DNA from: an uncultured Lachnospiraceae bacterium
GTDB lineage: Bacteria; Bacillota; Clostridia; Lachnospirales; Lachnospiraceae
Assembly (NCBI GenBank): GCA_934359535.1
Contig: CAKRLN010000077.1
Span: 1-9,684 of the forward strand
DNA: 9,684 nucleotides
Direction: 5' to 3'
Numbering within the stretch: the first letter of the stretch is position 1; each line of letters starts with the position of its first letter. Positions 1 to 6,538 of this stretch are shown here, piece after piece. The notes below the pieces were generated by a model. That model saw nothing but the letters and a program-made list of their open reading frames with translations. It did no database searches and was not told the DNA's origin. The translations under genes were made by a program, and so were the position numbers.

Positions 1-166
1 CTTCTGGCTGTGTGCCGGATTTGCGGCAAGCTTTCTGATTGGAGTTTTGTGTATTCCGGCTGGCGGGAAGCTTGTCTTCTATGCCCTTATCGCTGCCGGA
101 TATGCAGCTGTATTTATCGGATTTCTTGGCGGCTGTATTTTCCTGATGCGGAATACACCGGAATGA
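1..166 (+). CDS. C-terminal end of an unidentified membrane protein (5' partial)
   Basis: An open frame whose first complete codon is at base 2 runs to a TGA at 164-166, giving the last 54 residues of a protein that begins outside the window. The visible part is strongly hydrophobic: two membrane-spanning segments (about residues 3-20 and 25-47 of the visible part, rich in Ala, Gly, Phe, Ile and Leu) with a short Pro-Ala-Gly-Gly-Lys turn between them, ending in a short polar tail (RNTPE). No family motif is visible, so no function is proposed. About 10 bases separate its stop from the first Pho box of the next transcription unit, and there is no clear terminator hairpin in that gap. The other frames through this stretch are less hydrophobic and unusually Cys/Trp/Arg-rich, so this frame is preferred. 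Confidence 0.6.
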   Translation, partial: FWLCAGFAASFLIGVLCIPAGGKLVFYALIAAGYAAVFIGFLGGCIFLMRNTPE

Positions 167-175
167 AATTTGCCA

Positions 176-239
176 TTACATAAATTTTACATAAATTTTA
201 CATAGATAACCCCTCGGTTTTACATACGCCTGTTATAGT
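176..239 (+). promoter_or_regulatory. Pho-box array and PhoB/PhoP-activated promoter
   Basis: The hexamer TTACAT occurs at 176-181, 187-192, 198-203 and 220-225. The steps are exactly 11, 11 and 22 bp, so one degenerate position (209-214) sits in register. An extended -10 (TG-T-TATAGT, 231-239) begins 5 bp after the last repeat, and the expected -35 position (211-216, CCCTCG) does not resemble TTGACA. This matches the known Gram-positive PhoP box, TT(A/T/C)ACA-like repeats spaced about 11 bp on one DNA face upstream of activator-dependent promoters. Because phoB and phoR lie downstream in the same unit, autoregulation under phosphate limitation is inferred. Confidence 0.8.
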
Positions 240-274
240 GGATTTATAGTTACAGTCTGCGTGTCAAACATAGA

Positions 275-309
275 AAGCAGCCTTTATGCTTGCATAAGAA
301 GGCTGGCTT
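275..309 (+). other. Leader hairpin in the 5' UTR of the phosphate transporter
   Basis: In the roughly 120-base leader, AAGCAGCCTT (275-284) can pair with AAGGCTG-G-CTT (299-309, one bulged G). Above that, TATG/CATA extends the stem to a CTTG-type loop near 289-292, with a small asymmetric bulge at 297-298. No U-tract follows, so it is not an ordinary terminator. It could affect mRNA stability or translation. I do not recognise it as a known riboswitch class. The rest of the leader (310-366) shows only the ribosome binding site AGAGGGAG (353-360). Confidence 0.45.
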
Positions 310-366
310 CTAGGTGATGGCGCGCGTGAACTGTGATAATTTGTAAGATAACAGAGGGAGCTTACT

Positions 367-2142
367 ATGGACATTTTTGGAATTCTGACAATGATTGGAG
401 GACTGGCGCTTTTTTTGTATGGAATGAATGCAATGGGTGACGGTCTTGCCAAGCTATCTGGCGGACGGATGGAGCAGGTGCTTGAAAAACTGACGAAGAG
501 AAGAATTATGGCAGTTCTTCTTGGTGCAGGTGTCACCGCAGTCATTCAGTCCTCATCTGCCACAACGGTTATGGTTGTCGGCTTTGTAAACTCAGGGATT
601 ATGAAACTGAATCAGGCTGTGGGGATTATTATGGGTGCGAATATTGGTACAACCGTGACCTCATGGCTGCTTTCTTTGACTGGAATCGAGGGGAGTAATC
701 TGGTGCTTCAGCTTTTGAAGCCATCCTCGTTTGCACCGGTGCTTGCCGCAATTGGAATTATTCTTACAATGACGGCAAAGGATGATAAGAAAAAAGACAT
801 CGGTAATATTCTGGTCGGCTTTGCGATCCTGATGTTTGGAATGGAGACAATGAGCGGGGCGGTTGAGCCGCTTGCTTCTAATGAGAAGTTTACGAATATG
901 CTTTTAATGTTCCGGAATCCGGTTCTTGGAATGATTGCAGGTACTATTTTAACGGCAGTAATCCAGAGTTCATCGGCATCAGTAGGTATTTTACAGGCAC
1001 TCTGTGCGACCGGTGCAGTCAGCTTTGGAACCGCAATTCCAATTATCATGGGACAGAATATCGGAACCTGTGTGACTGCAATTATGTCATCGGTTGGTGC
1101 AAGCAAAAATGCGAAGCGGGCATCGATGATACATCTGTTTTTTAATATGATAGGAACGGTTCTTTTTATGATCGTATTCTATACGCTGAATATGATTGTA
1201 CATTTTTCCTTTCTGGATCATGCGGCAAATCCGGCAGGAATCGCAGTGGTACACAGTCTGTTTAATATCGGCGCTGTGATCGTACTGTTTCCATTTGGGG
1301 ATCTGCTTGTAAAGCTTGCAGCACTTGCAATCCCGGATCATGGGGAAAAGGAAGAGGCAAAGCCGGATGAATTTGCAATTCTTGATGAACGCTTTTTAGA
1401 GCAGCCGGCATTTGCAATGGAGCTGTGCCGGAATGCGGCAGTGCGCATGGCAGAAGAATCAAGGGATTCGCTTTATCTTGCAATCGGTCTTCTAACGGAT
1501 TATCATGAGAGTGTGGCAAAAAAGGTTTCTGAAATGGAAGATAACGTGGACCACTATGAGGATGCGATTGGAACATATCTTGTCAAATTAAGCAGCAGGG
1601 ATCTTTCCCTGGCAGACAGCAGAAGTATGTCCGTGCTTCTGCACAGCATCGGGGATTTTGAGCGGATTTCAGATCATGCAACCAATCTGATGCAGTCGGC
1701 GGAGGAAATCCATAAAAACGGACTTGAATTTTCAGATAAGGCAAAGGAGGAGATTGCTGTTTTTTCCTCCGCGGTACGTGATATTGTAGGAAAGGCCGTT
1801 GATGCGTTTATGAAAAATGACCTGACCGAAGCCAGAAACCTTGAACCGCTTGAGCAGGTGATTGATGGCCTGAATATGGAGGTCAAGCAGCATCATATCA
1901 AGCGTCTGCGCAAAGGAAAATGCACAATGGAGCTTGGACTTATTTTGCAGGATATCTGTACGAATTTCGAGCGTATTTCCGACCATTGTTCGAATATCGG
2001 GGTCTGTCTGATCCAGATCAATGAGGATGGATTTGAGACGCATGAGTATCTCGATATCATAAAGGATGAGAGCAATGAATGGTTCCAGAATGAATATATG
2101 AGGCTTCAGGAGAAGTACAGGCTTCCCGGAAAGAAGAAGTAG
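367..2142 (+). CDS. Na+/phosphate cotransporter with C-terminal PhoU domain (NptA/PNaS family)
   Basis: This 591-residue inner-membrane protein should import inorganic phosphate with sodium. Residues 1-325 hold the two inverted Na_Pi_cotrans repeats: each has the family QSSSA signature (61-65 and 200-204), followed by GANIGTT (90-96) and GQNIGTC (229-235), within some eight hydrophobic segments. After a charged linker (325-345), residues about 350-570 are helical and PhoU-like, with two FERISDH metal-binding style motifs (near 430 and at 534-540). The length is normal for this fused architecture (COG1283-type). The ATG at 367 is preceded by AGAGGGAG at good spacing, and the hydrophobic N-terminus fits this start. 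It is first in a unit with phoB (11-nt gap) and phoR, behind a Pho-box promoter, so it is very probably induced by phosphate starvation. The PhoU domain may report transporter state to the kinase, which is inference. Confidence 0.93.
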   Translation: MDIFGILTMIGGLALFLYGMNAMGDGLAKLSGGRMEQVLEKLTKRRIMAVLLGAGVTAVIQSSSATTVMVVGFVNSGIMKLNQAVGIIMGANIGTTVTSWLLSLTGIEGSNLVLQLLKPSSFAPVLAAIGIILTMTAKDDKKKDIGNILVGFAILMFGMETMSGAVEPLASNEKFTNMLLMFRNPVLGMIAGTILTAVIQSSSASVGILQALCATGAVSFGTAIPIIMGQNIGTCVTAIMSSVGASKNAKRASMIHLFFNMIGTVLFMIVFYTLNMIVHFSFLDHAANPAGIAVVHSLFNIGAVIVLFPFGDLLVKLAALAIPDHGEKEEAKPDEFAILDERFLEQPAFAMELCRNAAVRMAEESRDSLYLAIGLLTDYHESVAKKVSEMEDNVDHYEDAIGTYLVKLSSRDLSLADSRSMSVLLHSIGDFERISDHATNLMQSAEEIHKNGLEFSDKAKEEIAVFSSAVRDIVGKAVDAFMKNDLTEARNLEPLEQVIDGLNMEVKQHHIKRLRKGKCTMELGLILQDICTNFERISDHCSNIGVCLIQINEDGFETHEYLDIIKDESNEWFQNEYMRLQEKYRLPGKKK

Positions 2143-2153
2143 AAAGGACAGTC

Positions 2154-2822
2154 ATGGCGTTAATTTATATTGTTGAGGATGATACAAGCATTCGGGAGAT
2201 CGAGACGATCGCCTTAAAAAACAGCGGACATACGGTGTATGCATTTGAAAAGGCACGGGATTTTTACAAAAAAACAGAGGATTTGGTGCCGGATCTGATT
2301 CTTCTTGATGTGATGCTTCCGGATGAAAATGGATATGATATTGTGAAAAAGATCCGGAAAAATCCGGTGACAAAGCAGATCCCGGTTATCATGGTAACCG
2401 CGAAAACGACAGAGATGGACATGATCAAAGGACTTGATGATGGTGCGGATGATTATATCAAAAAGCCGTTTTCTATCATGGAATTAATTACAAGAGTAAA
2501 GGCACTGCTTCGGAGAACGACACCGGAGGAGAGCAAGTATGCCCGTCTGGACAACGTTTTTTTAGACAATGAACGCCACATGGTTTACGTGGACGATGTG
2601 CCGGTTGAGCTTACCTTTAAAGAATATGAGCTGCTTCGGCTTTTAATGTTGAATCCAAGTGTTGTGCTGTCGCGGGAGGTCATTATGCGCCATGTCTGGG
2701 GTACAGAATTTGAGGGAGAATCAAGAACCGTGGATATGCATATTAAAACATTGCGTCAGAAATTGGGTGCAGCGGGAAGTAAGATCAAGACGGTACGGAA
2801 CGTTGGTTACGTCATGGAATAG
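2154..2822 (+). CDS. phoB: PhoB/PhoP-family phosphate response regulator (OmpR type)
   Basis: This is a 222-residue two-component transcription factor. The receiver domain (1-118) has the acidic pair D9-D10, phosphoacceptor D52 in LLDVMLPD, T82 (VMVTAK) and K104 in the KKPF motif. The OmpR/PhoB winged helix (about 127-222) shows LTFKEYELLRLL, the recognition-helix region RTVDMHIKTLRQKLG and the closing IKTVRNVGYV wing. Length and residues are complete. The start ATG follows AAAGGA and lies 11 nt after the transporter stop, so the two are co-transcribed. The pairing with a PhoR-type kinase, a phosphate transporter and upstream Pho boxes supports the phosphate role. In Bacillus-style naming it would be phoP. 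The last codons (ATG GAA TAG) lie inside the left copy of a 12-bp direct repeat flanking an inserted element, yet the reading frame is intact. Confidence 0.9.
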   Translation: MALIYIVEDDTSIREIETIALKNSGHTVYAFEKARDFYKKTEDLVPDLILLDVMLPDENGYDIVKKIRKNPVTKQIPVIMVTAKTTEMDMIKGLDDGADDYIKKPFSIMELITRVKALLRRTTPEESKYARLDNVFLDNERHMVYVDDVPVELTFKEYELLRLLMLNPSVVLSREVIMRHVWGTEFEGESRTVDMHIKTLRQKLGAAGSKIKTVRNVGYVME

Positions 2823-2825
2823 AAA
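2814..2825 (+). repeat. Left copy of 12-bp target-site duplication
   Basis: ATGGAATAGAAA here is repeated exactly at 3035-3046. The two copies abut the two ends of the 209-bp palindromic element with no intervening base, and the match does not extend further on either side (C versus G before it, C versus T after it). The copy contains the last two codons and the stop codon of phoB. Confidence 0.8.
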
Positions 2826-3034
2826 CAGGCGATTGTGAAACTCATGGAAAGTAAATTGAACATGTACTGTGAGCACAAAATAATAAGCAGGTGCTTCAGA
2901 GCGGCCGGTACTTAGCGACTGTATTTTAGTCGCTTATGTACCGCTGCCAGCGATGAGCAGCGAGAGCGTGCCTGCGGTTATTTGTGGTTGCAGTACATGC
3001 AATTGTGAGTTTGGGAGAGTTTCGCAAACGCCTG
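2826..3034. mobile_element. MITE-like near-palindromic insertion between phoB and phoR
   Basis: This 209-bp segment folds back on itself over most of its length. The terminal arms CAGGCGATTGTGAAACTC (2826-2843) and GAGTTTCGCAAACGCCTG (3017-3034) pair with one mismatch and one G-T. Further in, AATTG/CAATT (2854-2858/3000-3004), CATGTACTG/CAGTACATG (2861-2869/2991-2999), CACAAA/TTTGTG (2974-2979 region of the left arm at 2874-2879, with 2981-2986), GCAGG/CCTGC (2887-2891/2971-2975), CGGTAC/GTACCG (2906-2911/2938-2943) and AGCGACT/AGTCGCT (2914-2920/2928-2934) continue the stem to a 7-nt loop. A perfect 12-bp direct repeat flanks it. No coding frame is credible inside. Terminal inverted repeats, flanking duplication and lack of genes are the marks of a non-autonomous element. 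Which transposase mobilised it is unknown. Transcribed, it would form a very long hairpin in the phoB-phoR mRNA. Confidence 0.75.
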
Positions 3035-3046
3035 ATGGAATAGAAA
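3035..3046 (+). repeat. Right copy of 12-bp target-site duplication
   Basis: ATGGAATAGAAA is identical to 2814-2825 and begins immediately after the right terminal repeat of the palindrome. Removing the element plus one copy leaves only 28 bases between the phoB stop and the phoR start, a normal operon gap, which supports a clean insertion event. Confidence 0.8.
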
Positions 3047-3071
3047 TGGAACTGGAATGGAGTAAAAAGCA

Positions 3072-4385
3072 ATGAAGCGCAGAATTAATATACAGCTGAC
3101 CGGAGTTGCCATTGTTGCGATCCTTGCGACCATGGTGATTATGACGACAATCTTCTATGAGGTGTTCCAGAAGCAGGTTAAGGAGGATTTAAGGCTTGAA
3201 ACACAGGTGCTTAGGAGCACAGGCATTTTTGAGGAAGAGCGTCAAAAGGAGTTAAATCTTGCGGTGTCGGAGCTTCGCATTACCCTGATCGGGGCAGATG
3301 GAACGGTACTCTACGATAATGATGCGGATATTGGTTCAATGGATAACCATGCGACAAGACCGGAGGTGGAGGAGGCATTTTCCGATGGAGAGGGCGAGAC
3401 GGTGCGGCGTTCCGATACCATGAATGTCAACACTTTTTACTATGCGGTGCGTCTGGAGGATGGAAGTGTGCTGCGTGTGGCGAGGGAGGCTGGAAGCTTC
3501 TGGAGCCTTTTTGAATCTTCATTTCCGTTAATTGCTGTGATTATTCTGCTTATGACAATTGTGAGTATTATTCTGGCACATTTTCTTACAAGAAAGCTGA
3601 TTGCGCCGATCGAACAGCTGGCACAAAATGTGGATGACTGCAGCGGAGTTCCGGTATATAAGGAGCTTGTACCATTTGTTGCAACGATCCGCGCCCAGCA
3701 TGAGAATATTTTAGAGGCGGCAAAGGTCAGACAGGATTTTACCGCAAATGTATCCCATGAATTAAAAACACCACTTACCGCGATCTCCGGGTATTCGGAG
3801 CTGATTGAAAACCGCATGGTGGAAGGGGAGCAGATCATAGGATTTGCAAAGGAGATCCGCCATAATGCGGAGCGCCTTTTATCTTTAATCAACGATATTA
3901 TTAATCTGTCTGAGCTTGACCGTACCGAGGATACAATCCAGCTTGAGCTTATTGATCTTTATGAGGTTGCAGAAGCCTGCTCCAATTCGCTCCGGATCAA
4001 TGCAGGGCAGCGGGGACTTACGTTTTCCCTTCTTGGAGAGTCCTGCATGATTCATGCCAACCGGGATCTGATTGCAGAGCTGATTACGAATCTCGGCGAA
4101 AATGCAATCCGTTATAATAAAGAAAACGGAAGTGTGACAATTGAAGTGCGGAAGGAAAACGGCCGCCCTGTGCTTCTTGTATCCGATACCGGGATCGGAA
4201 TTCCAAAGGAGCATCAGGACCGTGTTTTTGAGCGTTTTTACCGCGTGGATAAGAGCAGGTCAAAGCAGACAGGGGGAACCGGACTTGGACTTGCAATTGT
4301 AAAGCACATTGCACAGATTCATAATGCCGCGCTTACACTGACAAGTGAAGCGGGAAAGGGCACCTGTATCCGGGTAGAGTTTTAA
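3072..4385 (+). CDS. phoR: PhoR-type membrane sensor histidine kinase
   Basis: This 437-residue kinase is presumed to phosphorylate the adjacent PhoB. TM1 (about 9-30) and TM2 (about 150-172) enclose an extracytoplasmic sensor of about 115 residues with the ADGTVLYDNDAD...NHATRPEVEEAF pattern common in PhoR-like kinases of Clostridia. A short linker follows, with no clear cytoplasmic PAS domain. The HisKA region has H229 in NVSHELKTPL, and the ATPase domain has the N box NLGENA (340-345), DTGIGI (372-377), the FERFYRVDKSRS F box (386-397) and GGTGLGL (401-407). All catalytic motifs are present. The ATG at 3072 is preceded by TGGAG at about 9 nt. It is separated from phoB by an inserted palindromic element but has no obvious promoter of its own, so it probably depends on read-through. 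A strong terminator begins in its stop codon. Confidence 0.88.
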   Translation: MKRRINIQLTGVAIVAILATMVIMTTIFYEVFQKQVKEDLRLETQVLRSTGIFEEERQKELNLAVSELRITLIGADGTVLYDNDADIGSMDNHATRPEVEEAFSDGEGETVRRSDTMNVNTFYYAVRLEDGSVLRVAREAGSFWSLFESSFPLIAVIILLMTIVSIILAHFLTRKLIAPIEQLAQNVDDCSGVPVYKELVPFVATIRAQHENILEAAKVRQDFTANVSHELKTPLTAISGYSELIENRMVEGEQIIGFAKEIRHNAERLLSLINDIINLSELDRTEDTIQLELIDLYEVAEACSNSLRINAGQRGLTFSLLGESCMIHANRDLIAELITNLGENAIRYNKENGSVTIEVRKENGRPVLLVSDTGIGIPKEHQDRVFERFYRVDKSRSKQTGGTGLGLAIVKHIAQIHNAALTLTSEAGKGTCIRVEF

Positions 4386-4438
4386 GCTACTGTTCACACG
4401 CCATTTTGCGAATGGTGTGTGAACGGTAGCTTTTAATT
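4384..4438 (+). terminator. Strong intrinsic terminator of the phosphate operon
   Basis: AAGCTAC (4384-4390), GTTCACAC (4392-4399) and CCATT (4401-4405) pair with AATGG (4411-4415), GTGTGAAC (4417-4424) and GTAGCTT (4426-4432). This makes a nearly unbroken 22-bp stem with a 5-nt loop (TTGCG), followed by the T-rich run TTTTAATTT. The stem starts inside the phoR stop codon. An A-rich base on the other side could make it partly bidirectional. Confidence 0.93.
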
Positions 4439-4439
4439 T

Positions 4440-4514
4440 GTACTTGTGTCCATGAATGGTTTGCTTTAATATAGATATCATAGAGTATATGAAATACAAA
4501 GGGCAGAGAAAGAA
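4440..4514 (+). promoter_or_regulatory. Probable promoter region for the amidase-deacetylase genes
   Basis: A strong terminator precedes this 75-base AT-rich gap, so a promoter is expected here. The best vegetative-type match I can find is weak: TTGTGT (4444-4449), 17 bp, TAATAT (4467-4472). Other TA-rich hexamers (TATAGA at 4470-4475, TATATG at 4486-4491) are possible -10 boxes. A sporulation sigma factor is conceivable given the genes, but no clean consensus is visible. The ribosome binding site before ATG 4515 is poor (GGGCAGAGAAAG). Confidence 0.3.
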
Positions 4515-5333
4515 ATGGCGGCAAGAAGGGGAAAAAGTGCAAAGGAAAAGTTCATAAATGGCATGATCCGGGCAGCATCCTGTGTGATTCTGCTTACATT
4601 TGTGCTGATTGGGCTGCAGCTGTTTACCGGATATGTGAAGACGAAGCTTTATGCCGGTGCGGATGCCGAGGTCATGAAGGCAGAGACACCGCCTGAGCTT
4701 GTTGCGGATACCGAGCCGGATGCCGGGGAGGAGACAGGGAGCTTTACCGTGTGTGTGGATGCCGGACATGGTGGCAAGGATGTTGGAAGTGACTATAAAA
4801 ATCGTTACGAAAAAGATGATAATCTTGCGCTTGCACTTGCACTCCAAAGTTATCTGAAGGAGCAGGGGATTAAAGTCGTGATGACGCGGGAGGATGATAC
4901 CTTTTTGAAGCTGTCTGCACGGTGCAATATTTCAAACGATGCAAAGGCAGATTATTTTGTGTCGCTGCACCGGAACAAGGGAGACGGCTATGGTGTGGAG
5001 AGCTGGCTTTACAGTAATGCGAATGCAGAGAGCGTGTCACTTGCAGAAAATATCATGAAAGGGATGGAAGCGGCTGGTATTTCAAGAAACCGTGGAATTT
5101 CCTATGGAACTTCGGAGGGAACAGATTCGGATTATTATGTCAATTCCCATTCTAACGCACCATCTTTGATTCTGGAAGTGGGATTTATGAATTCTTCTAA
5201 GGACAATGAGCTTTTGGACAAGAATACCGGAAGCTACGCGAAGGCAATCGGGGATGCCATTTTACAGACGTATGATACCTATCATAAGGAAAAAGCATCC
5301 GAAGAGAAAAAGACTGCTTCAGTGCAGCAATAA
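4515..5333 (+). CDS. Membrane-anchored N-acetylmuramoyl-L-alanine amidase (Amidase_3)
   Basis: This 272-residue zinc amidase should cleave the bond between MurNAc and the stem peptide. A basic N-terminus and one hydrophobic segment (about 18-40) form a signal anchor, followed by an acidic Glu/Pro linker (50-75). The Amidase_3 fold covers about 77-255, with zinc ligands H85 (VDAGHGG), E99 and H152 (VSLHRNKG), and catalytic E221 in SLILEVGFMNS. All expected residues are present, and the C-terminal tail is Lys/Glu-rich. It is followed at 50 nt by a PdaA-like deacetylase without a terminator. CwlD and PdaA together make muramic-delta-lactam in spore cortex, so a CwlD-like role is a reasonable inference. 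The sequence is not close enough to CwlD for me to assign the symbol, and a LytC/AmiC-like vegetative role remains possible. Confidence 0.88.
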   Translation: MAARRGKSAKEKFINGMIRAASCVILLTFVLIGLQLFTGYVKTKLYAGADAEVMKAETPPELVADTEPDAGEETGSFTVCVDAGHGGKDVGSDYKNRYEKDDNLALALALQSYLKEQGIKVVMTREDDTFLKLSARCNISNDAKADYFVSLHRNKGDGYGVESWLYSNANAESVSLAENIMKGMEAAGISRNRGISYGTSEGTDSDYYVNSHSNAPSLILEVGFMNSSKDNELLDKNTGSYAKAIGDAILQTYDTYHKEKASEEKKTASVQQ

Positions 5334-5383
5334 AAATCAGTTTGGAAACAGGGAAAATGCAGGGAGGACATGGAGTGTCAGTT

Positions 5384-6433
5384 ATGAATGAAAATGAGAA
5401 TCAGAAACTGGATCAGAATTTAAATCAGGATCAGAAGCAGGGGGAAAACAGCAGACTAAGCCGCGGCCTGGACCGGATGAATGCTGCATTGTTTTGTGTG
5501 ATTCTGCTGATTCTGGCTGTGATCGCAATGGCGGTTTTTGGACAGGTTGTGACAAGGAGTATCAATAAACGTCCGGGGCAAAATACCGGTGTTGCGCAAA
5601 ACAGTGGAACAGAGACAGGAACCGGGCAGATAGAAGCTGAACCAGATACCGAAGCGGTGGATATGGAGACAGAAGAGGCTGCGGAAGATACTGCCAAAGA
5701 GGCACAGGAGGCTTTTACTGCGGAGCAGATTCCGAATATTGAGGCATTAGATACCGAGAGCCATGCATGGGGGCAGGGGGTACAATATGATGAGTATAAC
5801 CGACCGGTCAGTGCGGTAGAGTATCAGGAAACCTATGGCGGTTACAATGCAAATTTTATCGGGGAAAATAAGCAGGTCATTTATCTGACCTTTGATGAGG
5901 GCTATGAATACGGCTGTACACCAAAGATTCTTGACACGCTGAAGGAAAAGGGCGTGCATGGTGTGTTTTTTGTAACACAGCCGTATGCGAAGGAGAATCC
6001 GGAGCTTGTCCAGAGGATGATTGATGAAGGGCATACAGTAGGAAATCATAGTGTAACCCATCCATCCAAGGGACTTCCCTCCGAAACGATTGAGGAACAG
6101 CAGAATGAGGTCATGGGCTGCCATCAGTATGTACAGGAGCATTTCGGTTATACGATGCATCTGTTCCGGTATCCGACAGGTGCTTTTTCTGAGCAGTCGC
6201 TTGCGATTGTAAATAACTGTAATTATAAGAGTGTGTTCTGGAGCTTTGCGTATCTGGATTATGATGTGAATAACCAGCCGGATCAGGCACAGTCGTTACA
6301 GAAGCTGAAAGACCGCATGCATCCTGGGGCAATTTATCTGCTTCATGCGGAATCAGAGACAAATGCGGCAATCCTGGGGGATTTTATTGATGCAGCAAGA
6401 GCGGCAGGCTACAGTCTTGAGATGTTTGATTGA
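5384..6433 (+). CDS. pdaA: PdaA-like peptidoglycan N-acetylmuramic acid deacetylase
   Basis: This 349-residue polysaccharide deacetylase (NodB homology, CE4) has a cytoplasmic Asn/Gln-rich N-terminus, one TM helix (about 34-54), an acidic low-complexity linker (61-125) and the catalytic domain (about 160-349). Motifs seen are TFDEGYEYG (catalytic base D171), metal ligands H222 and H226 in NHSVTH, R262 in FRYPTG, and H321 in HPGAIYLLHAES. GYExG, TPKIL, FSE, VFWSFA and HPGAIYLLH closely follow the delta-lactam-forming PdaA subgroup, though E172 replaces the usual Asn and RYPTG the usual RPPRG. The start is uncertain: ATG 5384 has GGAG 8 nt upstream, while an in-frame GTG at 5375 has the stronger GGGAGGA 6 nt upstream. 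An upstream amidase 50 nt away supports a joint cortex-modification role. The catalytic family is secure; the PdaA function is inferred. Confidence 0.85.
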   Translation: MNENENQKLDQNLNQDQKQGENSRLSRGLDRMNAALFCVILLILAVIAMAVFGQVVTRSINKRPGQNTGVAQNSGTETGTGQIEAEPDTEAVDMETEEAAEDTAKEAQEAFTAEQIPNIEALDTESHAWGQGVQYDEYNRPVSAVEYQETYGGYNANFIGENKQVIYLTFDEGYEYGCTPKILDTLKEKGVHGVFFVTQPYAKENPELVQRMIDEGHTVGNHSVTHPSKGLPSETIEEQQNEVMGCHQYVQEHFGYTMHLFRYPTGAFSEQSLAIVNNCNYKSVFWSFAYLDYDVNNQPDQAQSLQKLKDRMHPGAIYLLHAESETNAAILGDFIDAARAAGYSLEMFD

Positions 6434-6538
6434 TACAAAGGATGAAAATTCAATTCATAGAAAAAGAAATTTTGCATATGGTTTATAAGAAAACGTGTGG
6501 CGTGGCAGCATCCGCTGTACACGAAAGCAGGAGGCGTT

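Noticed and set aside
2821..3071. Riboswitch or ncRNA gene between phoB and phoR
   Set aside because: The near-full-length palindrome and exact 12-bp flanking duplication explain the structure better as an insertion; no known riboswitch core is recognisable.
4260..4847. A 195-codon reverse-strand frame spanning the terminator and amidase start
   Set aside because: It crosses the strong terminator stem and the 5' end of a well-supported gene and has the His/Cys-rich composition of an antisense shadow.
6456..6482. ATA and CATATGGT spaced 15 bases apart, resembling a sigma-E promoter before the DUF3792-like gene
   Set aside because: The matches are short, the spacing is a little off, and AT-rich intergenic DNA produces such hits easily.
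6494..6523. Small inverted repeats (CGTGT/ACACG and CAGC/GCTG) upstream of the DUF3792-like gene
   Set aside because: Pairing is broken by a large one-sided bulge and no U-tract follows, so neither a terminator nor an operator is supported.
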